This document shows positions 42,937 to 47,018 of a DNA stretch of 47,018 bases, piece after piece; positions within the stretch are counted from its first letter, which is position 1, and each line of letters begins with the position of its first letter. The DNA lies in the NCBI GenBank assembly GCA_026710325.1, contig JAPORH010000202.1, positions 1 through 47,018 of the forward strand, in the 5' to 3' direction. A program made the translations under genes and the position numbers. Below the pieces are notes generated by a model that did no database searches, was not told the DNA's origin, and saw only the letters and a program-made list of their open reading frames with translations. The DNA is from Litoreibacter sp. (GTDB lineage: Bacteria > Pseudomonadota > Alphaproteobacteria > Rhodobacterales > Rhodobacteraceae).

Positions 42937-43740
42937 ATGCATCTTTTATATCAGACACGGTTTTCCTATCTCGGGCAGTCCGGCTGGCAATCTGAGGCCA
43001 GCAAGGATGAGACCCTGCTTTTTGCGCCGGAACGGATGCAGCGCCGCTTCGAGCTGTTTGAAAAAATCACGCTCGCCAGCCTGAAAGCCCAAAGCGATCC
43101 TGAATTCAAACTGATCCTGCTCACCTCCTCTCGCATGCCAGATCAAGACGCGACGCTCCTGGCAGAGCTCACCCAAGACATGCTTGGCGGTGACCGTGTC
43201 GAAATTCTCTCTCGTGCCCCGCGCATGGCGGGCCGCGTTTTTCGGGGCCATGTACAGGACCGCTACGCCGCCGAAGAGCAGCTATGCCAGGTTGTGCTGG
43301 ATGATGACGACGCGCTTTCCCTCGATTTTACCGAGGTGTGCAGGCGGGAGGCGATCCGCGCGCTGGAAACCGACTATGACGGCGACCCCTCACGCTTCCT
43401 CTCCTTCGCGCGCGGGGCGAATATGCTTCTCGAAGAGGGGCAGCCGATCCGGCTGTCGGACAAATACACGCCTATGGTCAATCTCGGCCTCGCCCTTGCG
43501 TCACGCGCTGACACGGAAAAACACCCTTACCTCACCCATCACCTCGCCATCGGGCAGAACCACCCATCGGTCATCATCAACACGCTCAGGCCCTTCTACC
43601 TGCGCACCATCCACGACCAGAATGACAGCCGCACACCGCATAAAACCAATTGGATGGGGCCGGAGGAGGTCGCGCAGGTTTTGGATTACTTCCCCTTCAT
43701 GCGACCCTATTTTGATCTCGCTGAAGACACCGCCGCCTAA
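42937..43740 (+). CDS. Putative rhamnosyltransferase-family protein
   Basis: A 267-residue soluble protein that I recognise as the type annotated as putative rhamnosyl transferase. It has an N-terminal 'YQTRFSYL' start, 'ITLASLKAQSDPEFKLILLTSS' (about 46-67) as in glycosyltransferase A folds, and an acidic metal-binding run 'VVLDDDDALSLDF' (about 121-133). The DDD cluster supports a nucleotide-sugar-binding glycosyltransferase. The sugar and acceptor are unknown. ATG 42937 has GGTGAGAG upstream. A 97-base gap separates it from the SDR gene, so it may have its own promoter. Confidence 0.8.
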   Translation: MHLLYQTRFSYLGQSGWQSEASKDETLLFAPERMQRRFELFEKITLASLKAQSDPEFKLILLTSSRMPDQDATLLAELTQDMLGGDRVEILSRAPRMAGRVFRGHVQDRYAAEEQLCQVVLDDDDALSLDFTEVCRREAIRALETDYDGDPSRFLSFARGANMLLEEGQPIRLSDKYTPMVNLGLALASRADTEKHPYLTHHLAIGQNHPSVIINTLRPFYLRTIHDQNDSRTPHKTNWMGPEEVAQVLDYFPFMRPYFDLAEDTAA

Positions 43741-43825
43741 GCGAATTTCCCGGCCCTTGCCCTCCCCCGCCCATGGGCCTAAGACGCATCCCGAAAGATG
43801 TGACTGACAGAAAGACCTTAGCGGC

Positions 43826-45076
43826 ATGTCCAGCCCGAAAAAACGGCTTGTAATGAAGTTTGGCGGCACCACGGTGGCCAATCTCGACCGGATCAAACGC
43901 GCGGCCAAACGCGTGGGCGTCGAGGTTGCAAAGGGCTATGAGGTGATTGTCATCGTCTCCGCCATGTCTGGCAAAACCAACGAGCTGGTGGGTTGGGTCG
44001 AAGAAACTTCCCCCCTCTATGACGCGCGCGAATATGATGCGATCGTGTCGTCGGGCGAGAATGTCACCGCCGGGCTAATGGCGCTGACCTTGCAGGAAAT
44101 GGACGTGCCCGCGCGCAGCTGGCAGGGCTGGCAGGTACCGCTCAACACCACCTCCGCCCATGGCGCCGCCCGGATCGAGGAAATCCCGACCGACAACCTC
44201 GACGCCAAGTTCAACGAAGGCATGAAAGTCGCCGTGGTTGCGGGCTTTCAGGGCATCAGCCCGGAGGGCCGGATCACCACGCTTGGCCGTGGCGGCTCCG
44301 ACACCACCGCCGTGGCTTTCGCCGCCGCGTTCGAGGCGGAGCGCTGTGACATCTACACCGATGTCGACGGGGTCTACACGACCGACCCGCGCATTGCCGA
44401 CAAGGCGCGCAAACTTGACCGCATCGCCTTTGAAGAAATGTTGGAGCTGGCCTCGCTTGGTGCGAAGGTTCTGCAAACCCGCTCGGTCGAGCTCGCGATG
44501 CGCTACAAGGTGAAGCTGCGCGTGCTCTCGAGCTTTGAAGAAATGGATGATGCGGCCGGAACCTTGGTCTGCGACGAGGAGGATATTGTGGAAAGCAACG
44601 TAGTGGCAGGCGTGGCCTATTCGCGCGACGAGGCAAAGATGACGCTGATCTCGGTTGCCGACCGCCCGGGCATTGCAGCAGCGATCTTCGGCCCGCTCTC
44701 TGAGGCCGGGGTCAATGTCGACATGATCGTGCAAAACATCTCGGAAGAAGGGCGCACCGACATGACCTTCTCCTGCCCGGTCAATGAGGTCGCGCGCGCT
44801 GAAAAAGCCATGCAAGACGCCAAGACCTCCGGGTCAATTAATTTCCACGACCTTGTGGCCGATACCGATGTGGCCAAGGTCTCCGTCGTGGGGATCGGCA
44901 TGCGCTCCCATGCGGGCGTCGCGGCCAAGATGTTCAAGGCGCTGCAGGATGACGGGATCAACATCAAGGTCATCACCACGTCCGAGATCAAAATCTCCGT
45001 CCTGATCGACCGTAAATATATGGAGCTGGCCGTCCAGGCCCTGCATGACGCGTTTGAACTCGACAAGGCGGCCTGA
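43826..45076 (+). CDS. lysC: Aspartate kinase
   Basis: A 416-residue monofunctional aspartokinase that makes aspartyl phosphate, the first step to lysine, threonine, methionine and diaminopimelate. The kinase block 'VMKFGGTTVANLDRI' (about 9-23), the substrate site 'VSSGENVTAGLM' (about 73-84) and 'GRGGSDTTAVAFA' (about 155-167) are intact. Two C-terminal ACT domains (about 270-415) give feedback control by lysine and threonine. Length is typical. It lies 85 bases after the rhamnosyltransferase-like gene and is followed by a candidate terminator. Confidence 0.97.
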   Translation: MSSPKKRLVMKFGGTTVANLDRIKRAAKRVGVEVAKGYEVIVIVSAMSGKTNELVGWVEETSPLYDAREYDAIVSSGENVTAGLMALTLQEMDVPARSWQGWQVPLNTTSAHGAARIEEIPTDNLDAKFNEGMKVAVVAGFQGISPEGRITTLGRGGSDTTAVAFAAAFEAERCDIYTDVDGVYTTDPRIADKARKLDRIAFEEMLELASLGAKVLQTRSVELAMRYKVKLRVLSSFEEMDDAAGTLVCDEEDIVESNVVAGVAYSRDEAKMTLISVADRPGIAAAIFGPLSEAGVNVDMIVQNISEEGRTDMTFSCPVNEVARAEKAMQDAKTSGSINFHDLVADTDVAKVSVVGIGMRSHAGVAAKMFKALQDDGINIKVITTSEIKISVLIDRKYMELAVQALHDAFELDKAA

Positions 45077-45105
45077 CGCTTTTCTCTCCGCTGCGCTGAC
45101 AAAAA

Positions 45106-45133
45106 CCGGGGGCTCTCACTGAGCCCTCTTTCG
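45106..45133 (+). terminator. Candidate terminator of lysC
   Basis: A six-base stem pairs GGGCTC (45110-45115) with GAGCCC (45121-45126) around TCACT, followed by TCTTTC. It starts about 30 bases after the lysC stop. The T run is short, so termination may be partial. Confidence 0.5.
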
Positions 45134-45283
45134 GCAATGTCCGCTGTCGCGATCTCTTTGCGCGCCTCATCTAAACGGTTTTCTCAAAACAATACGGCTC
45201 ATTTTAATAAGAGCTGAGGGCCTTCACTCTTCCTTAAACCGAGCCCCGTATAGCGCTTATCAAGAATGTTTGATGAGTGGAAA

Positions 45284-45574
45284 ATGCGTCTTTTGATCTT
45301 GGGTTTTGGCTTTGTCCTCTGTGCTTTGACTGGACCCGTCATGGTTTTAGCAAGCGCCGGGCCTGCGGATGCAAAAGGCCCCGTTTTGGTGATTGCGCCA
45401 AACGCCGCACACCATGTCGTTCAAGCGGAGGGGCGCCTGATAGGCCCCACAATTGCACCGCTTGCCGCTCTGGCAACCGGGCCGGACGGGTTCCTCGACC
45501 AACTGAGCAAGTCAGACATTTGGTTTGCCATTGATGGCGAATGGGTCGCCAAAATATGTGGAGTGAATATATGA
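45284..45574 (+). CDS. Small exported or membrane-anchored protein coupled to the chemoreceptor
   Basis: A 96-residue protein with an N-terminal signal or membrane helix ('MRLLILGFGFVLCALTGPVM', about 1-20) and a small periplasmic part. It contains 'GPVLVIAPNAAH' and ends 'AIDGEWVAKICGVNI'. I recall similar small Rhodobacterales proteins with a VLVI strand and a final 'W..A..LCG', of unknown function. The frame also allows ATG 45266 (102 aa). The stop overlaps the next ATG in ATGA, so it is co-translated with the chemoreceptor gene. A role as a periplasmic partner for that receptor is inferred from coupling alone. Confidence 0.68.
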   Translation: MRLLILGFGFVLCALTGPVMVLASAGPADAKGPVLVIAPNAAHHVVQAEGRLIGPTIAPLAALATGPDGFLDQLSKSDIWFAIDGEWVAKICGVNI

Positions 45575-46947
45575 GCGAAAAGAGCGTGGGCACCCAGGGA
45601 CCAAAGGTTGCACTCATCTGCGTCGTTGGCTTCTTGCCTATAGTCATTCTCTCGGCCTACCTCTCAGGTACGAGCATCACAACTGCGATCGTGCTGTCGC
45701 TTGTCGCAGCAGGCTTGGGATTGATTGGCGCATTTGCATTCAACGCGCCGGTCAAACCGTTGCTCGGTGTTGCTTTGATAGGCCAATGTGCCGCGTTCAC
45801 TGCCTCGATGGCGGGCCAACCCTGGCAGTTGGACAGCCATATGGTCTTTTTCGCGGCATTGGCCATTCTGGTGGTCTTACGCGATATACCAACGATCCTT
45901 GCCGCGACCGCGGCCATTGCAGTACATCATCTCAGTTTCTCGGTCTTCTTCCCAGCGATGGTATACCCAAGCGCAGAACTTGCCGGAAATCTTGGACGCA
46001 CAGCTCTGCATGCCGTTGTTGTTCTCGCTGAAGCGGCCGCACTTTGTTTCGCAATCAAACGCCAAAACATATTGATGGATAATGTTAAAGAGCAGTCGGC
46101 CGAAATCGAAGCCGCCATAGAAGATGCACGCGTTGCGGCTAAGGAACGCGAAACTCTGCAAGCGCATCAATCCCTTATCATACAAAAGCTAAGTGAGGGC
46201 CTGTCAAGGCTCGCAAAAGGGGACCTGACGCGCAAAATCGAAGTGGACGTAGATGGCGAGTTTGAGGTCCTCAAAACAGATTTCGACGCAACTATCGACC
46301 AACTGACGGCACTGCTCAATGATGTGTTTTCAAGCACACAGGCGATTTCTGAAGGTTCCGACAACCTTTCGAGCACCTCAAGCCAGCTCGCCACGCGCAC
46401 TGAACAACAAGCCGCATCACTGGCCGAAACGACGACGACCCTTACCCAATTAAAGGAGTCTGTTACGAGTACCGCTCAGAACGTCAATGATGCCAATGAT
46501 ATGGCTAATGCGACCCGCGCTTTGGCCGAGGATGGCACAAGGATTGTATCCGAAACCGTCGACGCGATGCATGAAATCAAGAACGGCTCAGATGAAATTG
46601 CGACGATTATTCTCACAATTGAGGACATTGCATTTCAAACCAATTTGCTTGCGCTGAATGCCGGCGTAGAAGCAGCGCGGGCCGGACCATCGGGACAAGG
46701 CTTCGCCGTTGTTGCCTCAGAGGTAGGGGCCCTTGCGCAAAGGTCGGGCCAGGCCGCGAAAGAAATCGCAGCATTGATCAAAGCGACGCAAAACAAGGTC
46801 GATGGTGGCGTGAATTTGACAGAGAAAGCAAATGATGCGCTGAAGACAATCTCTGAAAAAATCACCAGCGTCAGTGACGCCGTCATAGAGATCAAGGTGG
46901 TGTCGCGAATTTGGTGGAAATTTGAAGTTGGCGTAATCTCCGGGTGA
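45571..46947 (+). pseudogene. Methyl-accepting chemotaxis protein, truncated by a mobile element
   Basis: The gene keeps the first 442 residues of a chemoreceptor. It has five to six membrane segments (about 15-160, including 'HHLSFSVFFPAMVYPS'), a HAMP-like linker (about 205-250) with 'LAKGDLTRKIEVDVDGEFEVLK', and the signalling domain to about 442. The signalling tip 'AFQTNLLALNAGVEAARAG' and 'GFAVVASEVGALAQRSG' is intact. At 46896 the natural frame (…DAVIEIK) ends, and 16 foreign residues (VVSRIWWKFEVGVISG) follow before the stop. The returning C-terminal helix and its methylation sites are lost, so normal signalling is unlikely. Confidence 0.85.
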
Positions 46948-47018
46948 ACAAAAACACCCAAACCTGGCGGTAGAAGCCGCCATAGGAGATCACACCATGA
47001 CACGCACCTGCGGTGCTA
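46897..47018 (+). mobile_element. Left end of an insertion element, cut by the window edge
   Basis: At 46897 the chemoreceptor sequence stops, and unrelated DNA begins with GTGGTGTCGCGAATTTGG. After about 80 non-coding bases there is a small hairpin (GGCGG-TAGAAG-CCGCC, about 46966-46981), a ribosome-binding site (AGGAGA), and ATG at 46997 for a frame that starts MTRTCGA. The first residues would fit small cysteine-containing HGGxSTG-type proteins as well as other openings, so I do not assign the family. Seven residues are too few. Confidence 0.6.

Noticed and set aside
43769-43778. Ten-base palindrome GCCCATGGGC before lysC
   Set aside because: Short GC-rich palindromes like this are expected by chance, and it has no flanking signature.
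1-47018. CRISPR arrays, tRNA or rRNA genes, prophage or defence islands
   Set aside because: No regularly spaced repeats, cloverleaf, rRNA motif or phage structural gene was seen on either strand.

Overview
The window reads as a piece of chromosome from a marine alphaproteobacterium of the order Rhodobacterales (Roseobacter group). The evidence is the gene order ybgC-tolQRAB-pal-ybgF-tilS-ftsH, the ruvCAB operon followed by a conserved hypothetical gene, Hint-domain and DUF1127 proteins, fhs-folD, a LexA-type box of the alphaproteobacterial form, and two perfect CtrA-type boxes. Coding density is high and base composition is moderately GC-rich. I see no rRNA, tRNA or CRISPR array and no integrated phage.

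Layout. 1-460: C-terminal part of an IS4-type transposase, shifted in frame near its end. 488-5490: the tail of a Tad/Flp pilus locus (two TPR lipoproteins and the CpaA/TadV prepilin peptidase), then a convergent GT-C-like membrane protein and an AAA ATPase with a winged-helix-like front. 5488-5590: a nested inverted-repeat element. 5628-8816: ligase-associated helicase and PdeM phosphoesterase. 8787-11477 (minus): folD and fhs, one-carbon folate chemistry. 11642-21328 (minus): a MOSC protein, ftsH, tilS and the complete Tol-Pal envelope cluster. 21444-24823: an ExoD-like membrane protein, then (minus) a hypothetical gene with ruvB, ruvA and ruvC behind a LexA box. 24824-25430: a non-coding stretch, a DUF1127 gene and its terminator. 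25458-31772 (mostly minus): a small membrane protein, prmA, a Rhodobacterales-type repeat, msrA, an MFS transporter, an SDR on plus, a frameshifted membrane protein gene, and rpsD with its own promoter and terminator. 31905-34710 (minus): an M50-like protein with a lost catalytic Glu, a Hint protein behind a CtrA box, and an LpxR-type lipid A deacylase. 34793-37259 (minus): modABC. 37348-38322: a threonine/serine dehydratase. 38422-41032 (minus): an anchor protein with HupE/UreJ, then an HDAC-family deacetylase. 41160-45076 (plus): NUDIX, DUF1178, SDR, rhamnosyltransferase-like and lysC. 45284-47018: a small membrane protein translationally coupled to a chemoreceptor whose 3' end is cut off by a second mobile element.

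How the parts work together. Most genes are chromosomal housekeeping: envelope integrity (Tol-Pal, FtsH, LpxR), recombination repair (RuvCAB, Lhr-like helicase with PdeM), C1 and amino-acid metabolism (Fhs, FolD, LysC, dehydratase), translation (TilS, RpsD, PrmA) and molybdate uptake. The accessory signal is at the edges, where mobile elements interrupt a Tad locus on the left and a chemoreceptor on the right, and in the 31.9-34.7 kb block. There a predicted catalytically dead M50 membrane protein follows a Hint-domain protein without a spacer under a probable CtrA site. I do not see a clear-cut new defence or biosynthetic system. The Hint/M50 pair and the winged-helix ATPase beside the Tad genes are the best candidates for undescribed function.

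Start sites were chosen from ribosome-binding sites and remembered family N-termini. Family assignments rest on motifs I recognise and not on any search.
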